This document shows positions 12,501 to 24,500 of a DNA stretch of 64,000 nucleotides, one piece after another. The position numbers and the translations under genes were made by a program. This DNA comes from Limnomonas spitsbergensis (lineage: Eukaryota > Chlorophyta > Chlorophyceae > Chlamydomonadales): the NCBI GenBank assembly GCA_037349105.1, contig JAYJMM010000038.1, positions 1 through 64,000 on the forward strand, given 5' to 3'. A model generated the notes under the pieces. The model was given only the letters and a program-made list of their open reading frames with translations. It was not told the DNA's origin and did not search any database. The number at the start of each line of letters is the position of its first letter. The first letter of the stretch is position 1.

Positions 12501-15500
12501 CTTTATTCAAATTGTTTTAATGCATTGCCATTATTTAAACGAGCAAATTCTTCATTCATTCACACAGTGCCCGAGCTCGCTCCACGAATTTTTTAACTAC
12601 GCCATTTTTTGGCCAAAACGACCCGTATCTGTTGTCCCTGGCCACAAGCGTCAAGTACCTGGATCCAGCTCGGCCTCCGCGCACCCCACCAGACACAAAA
12701 TATTGTTTTCGTCACGCAAAAAATATATCCGTTAAATACGGTAATGTAAAACCAGCGCAGGAGCGTAAATTGTGGTAAATAATTTATTTACACTCTACGC
12801 CCCCGTGCAGACGCTGGCTGCTGTTGCTGTACAGCCTACAAGGTTACCATCGGTACTTCAGCATCGCACGTGCATTTCCTCCCATGGATCCCGCCGTGCC
12901 TCCCCCAGGAAACAATTCATATACATATTGCGCAGCAACTCCGCGCATCCCCCCAAATAATAAATAATGTGCGGATTACAGTAACGCTTAGTTAACAATA
13001 CATGAGTGCACCGTATTAATGAACCATTAAATCATAAACAAATCATTAAATTAATTGATTCCACTCACGCAACCGCCGGAGTCTCCCCATGAGCCGTCCC
13101 CCAGGTGGTGCCAGTTCGTCAGCGGCTCCGGCTCTGTGGCAGTCACCGGCTTGAGGCTGATCTGCAATCGAGGATGGCGTGTGTTTGTGTGGGGGGTGAG
13201 TTCACACATCGGGGTTCAGTATATTCAGGGGGCTTGATTAGGGTTTAGGGGGCCTGGACTAGGGTTTAGGAGGGAGGGGAGCCATGGACAAGTGTGGGGG
13301 GGAGGATAGAGGAGGGGGGGTATGTGTGGGAGGAGGCGAAGATTCTGGAAAAGTGGACGGGAAGAAAAGGGAAACGTTAGGTGAGGGAGGGAGGGGACAT
13401 AACATTTTGTGGTTAGGGTTCAGGGTTCAGGGTTTAGGGCTTAGGGTTTAGGGTTAAGGGTGAAGCCATTCCTCCTTACTCACCAGCGCCCCCCCCCCCC
13501 CCCCCCCCCTCATTCCCCAGTACCTGATAGTGACCTGTCGTCGACCTCTCTTATGCCCCTCAATCTGCCTCCCCCAAATATCACTTATCACTCTATACTC
13601 ACCCATCGACGACCTCTCGTCTGCCCCCCCCCCCCCCCCCTCATTACTCATCACCTTGAGTCTGTCCTCACCTCATCTGTGGCCTGCCAATAACCTCTCG
13701 TGTGTCCCTCGCATCACTCATTACTTCACAGTGATCTCCCGATGGCCTCCCAGCTTCCCCCCCACCCTGTCACTCATCACTCACCACCGACCTGCTGTAT
13801 GCCCCCCCCTGTCACTCATCACTCACCAACGACCTGCCGAATGCCCCCCCCTGTCACTCATCACTCACCATCGACCTGCCGTATGCCCCCCCTGTCACTC
13901 ATCACTCACCATCGACCTGTCGTATGCCCCCCCCTGTCACTCATCACTCACCATCGACCTGCCGTATGCCCCCCCCTGTCACTCATCACTCACCATCGAC
14001 CTGCCGTATGCCCCCCCCTGTCACTCACCACTCACCATCGACCTGCCGTATGCCCCCCCTGTCACTCATCACTCACCATCGACCTGCCGTATGCCCCCCC
14101 CTGTCACTCATCACTCACCATCGACCTTCCGTATGCCCCCCCTGTCACTCATCACTCACCATCGACCTGCCGTATGCCCCCCCTGTCACTCATCACTCAC
14201 CAACGACCTGCCGTATGCCCCCCCCTGTCACTCATCACTCACCATCGACCTGCCGTATGCCCCCCCCCTGTCACTCATCACTCACCATCGACCTGCCGTA
14301 TGCCCCCCCCTGTCACTCATCACTCACCATCGACCTGCCGTATGCCCCCCCCTGTCACTCATCACTCACCATCGACCTGCCGTATGCCCCCCCTGTCACT
14401 CATCACTCACCAACGACCTGCCGTATGCCCCACCCTGTCACTCGTCACTCACCAACGACCTGCCGTATGCCCCACCCTGTCACTCATCACTCACCATCGA
14501 CCTGCCGTATGCCCCACCCTGTCACTCATCACTCACCATCGACCTGTCGTATGCCCCCCCCTGTCACTCATCACTCACCAACGACCTGCCGTATGCCCCC
14601 CCCTGTCACTCATCACTCACCATCGACCTGCCGTATGCCCCCCCTGTCACTCATCACTCACCATCGACCTGCCGTATGCCCCCCCCTGTCACTCATCACT
14701 CACCAACGACCTGCCGTATGCCCCCCCTGTCACTCATCACTCACCATCGACCTGCCGTATGCCCCCCCCTGTCACTCATCACTCACCAACGACCTGCCGT
14801 ATGCCCCACCCTGTCACTCATCACTCACCAACGACCTGCCGTATGCCCCACCCTGTCACTCATCACTCACCATCGACCTGCCGTATGCCCCCCCTGTCAC
14901 TCATCACTCACCATCGACCTGCCGTATGCCCCCCCTGTCACTCATCACTCACCAACGACCTGCCGTATGCCCCCCCCTGTCACTCATCACTCACCATCGA
15001 CATGCCGTATGCCCCCCCCCTGTCACTCATCACTCACCATCGACCTGCCGTATGCCCCCCCCTGTCACTCAACACTCACCATCGACCTGCCGTATGCCCC
15101 CCCCTGTCACTCATCACTCACCATCGACCTGCCGTATGCCCCCCCCTGTCACTCATCACTCACCATCGACCTGCCGTATGCCCCCCCCTGTCACTCATCA
15201 CTCACCATCGACCTGCCGTATGCCCCCCCCTGTCACTCATCACTCACCATCGACCTGCTGTATGCCCCCCCCTGTCACTCATCACTCACCATCGACCTGC
15301 CGTATGCCCCCCCCTGTCACTCATCACTCACCAACGACCTGCCGTATGCCCCCCCTGTCACTCATCACTCACCAACGACCTGCCGTATGCCCCCCCTGTC
15401 ACTCATCACTCACCAACGACCTGCCGTATGCCCCCCCTGTCACTCATCACTCACCATCGACCTGCCGTATGCCCCCCCCTGTCACTCATCACTCACCATC

Positions 15501-18500
15501 GACCTGCCGTATGCCCCCCCCTGTCACTCATCACTCACCAACGACCTGCCGTATGCCCCCCCTGTCACTCATCACTCACCAACGACCTGCCGTATGCCCC
15601 CCCTGTCACTCATCACTCACCATCGACCTGCCGTATGCCCCCCCCTGTCACTCATCACTCACCATCGACCTGCCGTATGCCCCCCCCTGTCACTCATCAC
15701 TCACCATCGACCTGGCGTATGCCCCCCCCTGCCACTCATCACTCACCATCGACCTGCCGTATGCCCCCCCCTGTCACTCATCACTCACCAACGACCTGCC
15801 GTATGCCCCCCCCCTGTCACTCATCACTCACCATCGACCTGCCGTATGCCCCCCCCTGTCACTCATCACTCACCATCGACCTGCCGTATGCCCCCCCTGT
15901 CACTCATCACTCACCATCGACCTGCCGTATGCCCCCCCCTGTCACTCATCACTCACCATCGACCTGCCGTATGCCCCCCCCTGTCACTCATCACTCACCA
16001 TCGACCTGCCGTATGCCCCCCCCTGTCACTCATCACTCACCAACGACCTGCCGCATGCTTCCCCCTGTCACTCATCACTCACCATCGACCTGCCGTATGC
16101 CCCCCCCTGTCACTCATCACTCACCATCGACCTGCCGTATGCCCCCCCCTGCCACTCATCACTCACCATCGACCTGCCGTATGCCCCCCCCTGTCACTCA
16201 TCACTCACCAACGACCTGCCGTATGCCCCCCCCCTGTCACTCATCACTCACCATCGACCTGCCGTATGCCCCCCCCTGTCACTCATCACTCACCATCGAC
16301 CTGCCGTATGCCCCCCCTGTCACTCATCACTCACCATCGACCTGCCGTATGCCCCCCCCTGTCACTCATCACTCACCATCGATCTGCCGTATGCCCCCCC
16401 CTGTCACTCATCACTCACCATCGACCTGCCGTATGCCCCCCCCTGTCACTCATCACTCACCAACGACCTGCCGTATGCCCCCCCTGTCACTCATCACTCA
16501 CCATCGACCTGCCGTATGCCCCCCCTGTCACTCATCACTCACCATCGACCTGCCGTATGCCCCCCCCTGTCACTCATCACTCACCATCGACCTGCCGTAT
16601 GCCCCCCCCTGTCACTCATCACTCACCAACGACCTGCCGTATGCCCCCCCCTGTCACTCATCACTCACCAACGACCTGCCGCATGCTTCCCCCTGTCACT
16701 AATCACTCACCAACGACCTGCTGCATGCTTCTCCCTCCTCACTCATTACTCACCAGTGACCTGCCAATGACCTCCCTGCTGCCCACTGCCTCCTTGAACT
16801 TCAGTCGCATCAATTCCTTGATTGAGAACATGTCCTTATCATACACTGTCAGCTTCATCTCTTGTGACAAGGGCTCCTGAGGGGGGGGGGGGGTGAGGCT
16901 CCGGGTGAATGGTCGTGGCTACTAAGTTGACGCAACCACCCACAGCATATATTCTGGTTGTATCTTCCATCCCGGTTTTATTCCGTTTTATTTTCATTAG
17001 ATTCCGGTTTCATTCTCGTTTCGTCCGAGTTGAGTTCCAACGCCTGTCTTACGAAAATAGTATATGCCAAACACAGTGAGCTTCATCTCTTGGGACAGGG
17101 ACGCCTGGGGGTGGTTAGCGATTTAGGGTTTTGGTGGTTCAAACGTAAGGATTTTATATTTTTGACACATTCTCAACGCAAAGTGGTCCTAATCATACAC
17201 TGCGAGCTTTTCATCTTCCAAGACAGGGGCTCCTAGGGATGCGTTAAGGGCTTAGGGCTAGCGGTGAACAAAAGGTAAGGATTGGATTTTCACACTGTTT
17301 TGACGGGACATATGTCCTTGTCTTAGAAACTGCGAGCTTCATTTCCTGGCACACGGGCTACAAGGGATGGGGTCCAGGGTTGAGGATGCAGGGTTGAACC
17401 TTTTTTTTGCTTTAGGGAACGGGGTTTCCTTTAGGGTCCAGGTTTAGGGTTGATACTCTTGCATTGACACACCAGGGTTCCTCCCCACTAGTAAGAGGAG
17501 CCACCATTATTACTCCATAGTGGATTGAGCATGCTGGACACGCCGTTAGTTTCCGGTTGCAAATGTTCAGGTACGGGGGATCAGATTTCAGGCTTCAGGC
17601 TTGTGGTTGACCCCCCCCTCTGTGCGAGAAGCCAGATTATCTTGTTCCATTGAAGATTGAGCTAGTGCTAGTCACACCTTTGGCCAAACCCTTGGTCACA
17701 CCCTTGGCCAAACCCTTGGTCACACCCTTGCTTTCTGGGGTGAAACTTCAGGTTCCAGGCTTACAGTTCATCCCACCCCCCCTGTGCAGGAGGCCAGAAT
17801 GTCTTGTCCCAATTGGGGTCGAGGCTGCTGGTCACACCCTTGAGCAAACCCTTGGTCACACCCTTGGTCACACACCCTTGACCAAACCCTTGGTCACACC
17901 CTTGGTTTTCTGGGGTGTAACTTCAGGGGTGTTTATCCCCCTCTGTTCAAGAAGCCATGATGTCTTCTTCCATCGAGGGACAATATTGAGGGTGCTCTGG
18001 ACATGCCCATATTGATGGTTTTTTAGTTCAGGTGTTTTTGAGGCTCAAGAGTCTATTTATGGATTCAAGGAGCAGGTATTTTTTGAGGCTCGAGAGTCTA
18101 GGAGTCACAGGCTCAAGGGTCCCTCCCCACATGGACGACACGCCAGCCTGACTCGTTAAAAGTCAGGTTGAGCGTGCTGGACATGACCGCAGTTCCGGAT
18201 TTCGGGTTCAGCCGTTCAGGTGTTGGGTCTATGAGGGTAAGGGCTGGGGGCTTCCTCCCCACCTGTATGAGGGTGAAGGGCTGGGGGCTTCCTCCCCACC
18301 TGTACGAGGGTGAAGGGCTGGGGGCTTCCTCCCCACCTGTATGAGGGTGAAGGGCTGGGGGCTTCCTCCCCACCTGTACGAGGGTGAAGGGCTGGGGGCT
18401 TCCTCCCCACCTGTATGAGGGTGAAGGGCTGGGGGCTTCCTCCCCACCTGTATGAGGGTGAAGGGCTGGGGGCTTCCTCCCCACCTGTACGAGGGTGAAG

Positions 18501-21500
18501 GGCTGGGGGCTTCCTCCCCACCTGTATGAGGGTGAAGGGCTGGGGGCTTCCTCCCCACCTGTATGAGGGTGAAGGGCTGGGGGCTTCCTCCCCACCTGTA
18601 TGAGGGTGAAGGGCTGGGGGCTTCCTCCCCACCTGTACGAGGGTGAAGGGCTGGGGGCTTCCTCCCCACCTGTATGAGGGTGAAGGGCTGGGGGCTTCCT
18701 CCCCACCTGTATGAGGGTGAAGGGCTGGGGGCTTCCTCCCCACCTGTATGAGGGTGAAGGGCTGGGGGCTTCCTCCCCACCTGTACGAGGGTGAAGGGCT
18801 GGGGGCTTCCTCCCCACCTGTATGAGGGTGAAGGGCTGGGGGCTTCCTCCCCACCTGTATGAGGGTGAAGGGCTGGGGGCTTCCTCCCCACCTGTATGAG
18901 GGTGAAGGGCTGGGGGCTTCCTCCCCACCTGTACGAGGGTGAAGGGCTGGGGGCTTCCTCCCCACCTGTATGAGGGTGAAGGGCTGGGGGCTTCCTCCCC
19001 ACCTGTATGAGGGTGAAGGGCTGGGGGCTTCCTCCCCACCTGTACGAGGGTGAAGGGCTGGGGGCTTCCTCCCCACCTGTATGAGGGTGAAGGGCTGGGG
19101 GCTTCCTCCCCACCTGTATGAGGGTGAAGGGCTGGGGGCTTCCTCCCCACCTGTACGAGGGTGAAGGGCTGGGGGCTTCCTCCCCACCTGTATGAGGGTG
19201 AAGGGCTGGGGGCTTCCTCCCCACCTGTACGAGGGTGAAGGGCTGGGGGCTTCCTCCCCACCTGTATGAGGGTGAAGGGCTGGGGGCTTCCTCCCCACCT
19301 GTATGAGGGTGAAGGGCTGGGGACTTCCTCCCCACCTGTATGAGGGTGAAGGGCTGGGGGCTTCCTCCCCACCTGTATGAGGGTGAAGGGCTGGGGGCTT
19401 CCTCCCCACCTGTACGAGGGTGAAGGGCTGGGGGCTTCCTCCCCACCTGTATGAGGGTGAAGGGCTGGGGGCTTCCTCCCCACCTGTATGAGGGTGAAGG
19501 GCTGGGGGCTTCCTCCCCACCTGTACGAGGGTGAAGGGCTGGGGGCTTCCTCCCCACCTGTATGAGGGTGAAGGGCTGGGGGCTTCCTCCCCACCTGTAT
19601 GAGGGTGAAGGGCTGGGGGCTTCCTCCCCACCTGTACGAGGGTGAAGGGCTGGGGGCTTCCTCCCCACCTGTATGAGGGTGAAGGGCTGGGGGCTTCCTC
19701 CCCACCTGTATGAGGGTGAAGGGCTGGGGGCTTCCTCCCCACCTGTACGAGAAGCCACAATGTGTTGTCCACTTTGGGTTGAGGGTGCTGGACAACACCT
19801 TCGTTCCGGATTTCAGGGTCAGCTGTTCAGGGTTTAGGGTTTAGGGTTCAGCTGTTCAGTTGCTGGGGCTAAGCCGCTAAGGGTGAAGGGCTGGGGCTTT
19901 TAGGGTTCAGGGCTTTGGGCTTCCACCCCACTTGAACAAGAAGCCAACATGTTGTGTCCCACATCGAGTTGAGGGTGCTGGACACAACCTTGGTGCTGGG
20001 TTGAAAGTTCATACAAGGTTTCAAGGGTTAACGGTTTAAGGGTTTTAAGGTCATGCCCACCTGTACGAGAAGCCAGAATGTCTCGTTGAAAGTCGGGTTG
20101 AGGTTACTGGACATGACCTTGGTGGTTGGTGTGTATTTGCCTGGATAGGGGAGGGGTGGGCATGTGGGGACAGCTCAGCTCAGCTCAGCTCAGCTCGGTT
20201 TAAGACCCGGGACGGGCGGTAGGCATTGGTGTTGCTTGCCTGGATAGGGGAGGGGTGGGCATGTGGGGACAGCTCAGCTCAGCTCAGCTCAGCTCGGTTT
20301 AAGACCCGGGACGGGCGGTAGGCATTGGTGTTGCTTGCCTGGATAGGGGAGGGGTGGGCATGTGGGGACAGCTCAGCTCAGCTCAGCTCAGCTCGGTTTA
20401 AGACCCGGGACGGGCGGTAGGCATTGGTGTTGCTTGCCTGGATGGGGGAGGGGTGGGCATGTGGGGACAGCTCAGCTCAGCTCAGCTCAGCTCGGTTTAA
20501 GACCCGGGACGGGCGGTAGGCATTGGTGTTGCTTGCCTGGATAGGGGAGGGGTGGGCATGTGGGGACAGCTCGGCTCAGCTCAGCTCAGATACCTGAGAT
20601 CTGTGGCGTGTTCTGTCTAGCACAGGTCAGCTCAGTCCAGGGAACCGTAGCTGAACTGTAGCTGAACTGTAGATGAACGGAAGCTAGCATGAAGCTGGGA
20701 TGAAGCTAGACTGTAGCTTATCTGAAGCTGAACTGAAGCTAAACTGTCACTGAGCTGAACTGAAGCCAGAGTGAGGCTGAACTGTAGCTGAACTGAAGCT
20801 GAACTGTAGCTGAACAGTAGCTGAGCAGAACTTAAGCTAAACTGAAGCTGAAATGTAGCTAAACTGAAGCTGAACAGAAGCTAACCTGAAGCTGAACTGT
20901 AGCTGGACAGTAGCTAACCTGACGCTGAACTGAAGCTTAACTGTAGCCTTAACTGTAAACACAATGTTTCGATAATTTGCCCATGGGGCAGCATCACAAG
21001 AAATCGTGTTTTCAAACCCGAGGAATGGCAAATCAAATCTACGGTATGCAGGCTGGAAAAAAAGTGCGAGATGGGCCGCTGTTACCACCACCACCTCGGC
21101 CAGGGCACAGCAGAGTTGTGTTGTTGTTTTACAGAGTTGACGGAACCACCCATAGCCAGAGGTAAGGAGTATGAACTACGTGTCGTTTCCGATTCCCCGT
21201 GCAGTTTTAAAATCCCCAGGTTTAGGCGATTACACCGGCCCATTTGGGCTACGCACATTTCCCCCATGTCGTTGTGATTTTGGATCCATCACTGAATGAT
21301 GCCTCGGTAATCTTTTGCAAATTTTTCCTCATGACCAGTTACGGCATTTAACACCTAGAGGTTTTACCAACACTTAGGTAATGGCTTGCTATCATGGCAT
21401 GGCCATAGTTGAGGCAGGCGGGGCACGGGACATCGCGGCACGCTGTGGACAAGGAAAATAGCAAGAAAGATTCACCGCCACTGTTTACTTAACCCCCACG

Positions 21501-24500
21501 CCCTAATAATTGGGCGTAGCTTTCTTTCTTTCTTGAGATGAAGCAGTTAAGGGTTTGGTGCGCAATAGGTCGGGCTGCATCCGCAAGTGCAGCCAAATTT
21601 CTCTTGTGCATGTGCCGTATACTTGATTTGCCTTCCCTCAGGCATTATAAACTAAATTCTTTTAATGCTGCCCTCAGGGCAAACTTTCCTGAGCTCTTAA
21701 TTTCCGACTGCAAACTGGCATAGAAAATCGACAATTAGTCATCCATGGATCCCTCAACCCCAAACAACGTTAATGAAGAGGGAATCCAAATCAAATCTAC
21801 AGGATCGTCCTATTTATTTACACTCATGTTTTTGTCATCCATCGTGCATGTCCTTCTGTACTGCCACACATGTGCACCAACCAACTGTTGTGCACATGCA
21901 ATTATAAACAGCCATACTTGTGTACTTGCCATATTACCCTGCATGTACTTCTGTACTACCACACTTTTGTACCTTTTTTTGCTGGGAATTAACAGGGTGT
22001 GAGGCCGGCCGCCCAACCCCAGAATTAATTAGACGCGAACACAAAAAACAGGCCGGGTGAACATGTGGCCCTCGTCGGCAACTGAGACAGGCGAGCATGA
22101 ACAGGAGAGGCATACGACCAACAAGCACTCACACGGCCGCAATAACTCATGCGTACGAAGTTTGATTTAGGTCTAAAAAAAACTGTTACCCCGCCACGAC
22201 ACCCTTCTTGCTTGAGCACACTGCCACGAGAATCCCACCCAAAAGCGGCTGCACACGTTTCCACAAAAAAAAGAACACGGTACCCAACCTACAGAAGGAG
22301 ATAAGAGCTGACAAGAGCTGTACCTACCATCTGTTGTACACATAATTATGTACAGCCACATTTCTGAACGGCTTACTGTATGCCGTACTTCTGTACTGCT
22401 ACACTTAAGCACCTACCATCTGTCGTGATTTCCACAAACGGGTCACTGGATGAGGTTATAAAGTCCGATGCAACGAGGCCCTCAGCTTTCTTGATCTCAA
22501 TCTGGTGGACATGGTGAAAAGTGTGGACAATAGTGGGAAGTGTGGATACAAATGTGGTAAGTGTGACAACCGTTAACATGCTTTGCTTGTTGGATTAGCC
22601 CATCAAGTCGTATATATGCAATCAGGCCCTCAACACAATTGACCTTAATCTAGGGGGGGGGGGGGTAAGTGTGGAGAAAAGGGTGGCAAGTGTGAAAATA
22701 ATGAACACGCTTGGATTGCTGGGTGCCTCAATGCCAGATTCGACTTACAATACGAATCACATCACCCTGAGAAAAAGTGTGGAACGTGTAGAGGGCATGA
22801 TGGGATGTGTGATTATTGTTGACACACATCCGACCCTGGATGCCCCATTCGAGACGAGTGAATTTAAGTCTTCACTGCGCGTGATATCAACACGGAGATA
22901 GCGTGATAAGTATGTAGAAAGCGTGGAAAGTGTGGGGGTGAGGGTGAAATATCTTCAGGGATGAGGGCTGAGTGGTTGAGGGTTGAAGGGCTATGTGTCT
23001 GCAGATTTCAGTGTTAAGGGTTGATGAGTGAAGGGGTTGAGGGTTCAAGGGTTCAGGAATGGAGAGGTGCGAGATAAGTGGTCCAGAGTTTAAATTGAGG
23101 GTGTACCTTGAGGATGCCTTTGTGGCGACAGAAAGGCTTGGCAATCTCGACAAGGGTGTCCAGATCAGTAGTTAAGGGTTACATCAGCTTTAGGGCTTTC
23201 AAGAGTTTAGGCCTTTAGGGTTTGAGGTTTTACAAGGTCTACAGGGGAGAGGGTTTACCTTGAGGATTCCTTGGTGGCGATAGAACAGCTTGGCCATCCT
23301 GATGAGGACATCTGGGTCCTTGGTCGCGATCGGGACGACCAGCCTCTGAGGCCACACCTGCACCATTGGAAAGGGAATGGTCATGGGGACGACCAGCCTC
23401 TGAGGCCACACCTGCACCATTGGAAAGGGAATGGTAATGGGGACAAACAGCCTCTGAGGCCACACCTGCACCATTGGAAAGGGAATGGTCATGGGGACAA
23501 CCAGCCTCTGAGGCCACACCTGCGCCATTGGAAAGGGAATGGTAATGGGGACAAACAGCCTCTGAGGCCACACCTGCACCATTGGAAAGGGAATGGTCAT
23601 GGGGACAACCAGCCTCTGAGGCCACACCTGCGCCATTGGAAAGGGAATGGTCATGGGGACAACCAGCCTCTGAGGCCACACCTGCACCATTGGAAAGGGA
23701 ATGGTCATGGGGACAACCAGCCTCTGAGGCCACACCTCCACCATTGGCAAGGGAATAGAAAATTAAATGAAATGAAATCCCCTACACCCTCACCAGCATG
23801 TTGTTCATGATCCCCTACACCCTCACCAGCATGTTGTTCATGACCCCCTAAACCCTCACCAGCATGTTGTTCATGATCCCCTAAACCCTCACCAGCATGT
23901 CGTTCATGATCCCCTACACCCTCACCAGCATGTTGTTCATGATCCCCTACACCCTCACCAACATGTTGTTCATGATCCCCTACACCCTCACCAGCATGTT
24001 GTTCATGATCCCCTAAACCCTCACCAGCATGTTGTTCATGATCCCCTACACCCTCACCAGCATGTTGTTCATGATCCCCTACACCCTCACCAGCATGTTG
24101 TTCATGATCCCCTACACCCTCACCAGCATGTTGTTCATGATCCCCTACACCCTCACCAACATGTTGTTCATGATCCCCTACACCCTCACCAGCATGTTGT
24201 TCATGATCCCCTACACCCTCACCAGCATGTTGTTCATGATCCCCTAAACCCTCACCAGCATGTTGTTCATGATCCCCTACACCCTCACCAGCATGTCGTT
24301 CATGACCCCCTAAACCCTCACCAGCATGTCGTTCATGACCCCTCTTAAAACCTCACCAGCATGTCGTTCATGACCCCCTACACCCTCACCAGCATGTCGT
24401 TCATGACCCCCTAAACCCTCACCAGCATGTCTTTCATGACCCCCTAAACCCTCACCAGCATGTCGTTCATGACCCCTCTTAAACCCTCACCAGCATGTCG

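Noticed and set aside
13770..16753. CRISPR array
   Set aside because: Units are contiguous with no unique spacers, and the context is eukaryotic introns.
13530..16880. Plus-strand frames of about 950-1116 codons (HSSLTIDLPYAPPC, THHSPSTCRMPPP)
   Set aside because: Three frames of the same 41-42 bp repeat; the only real coding there is exon 12 on the other strand.
18113..19798. 509-561 codon minus-strand frames (GGEEAPSPSPSYRW)
   Set aside because: Read-through of the 37 bp array; the start of the longest one is a genuine-looking exon-11 copy, but the rest is repeat.
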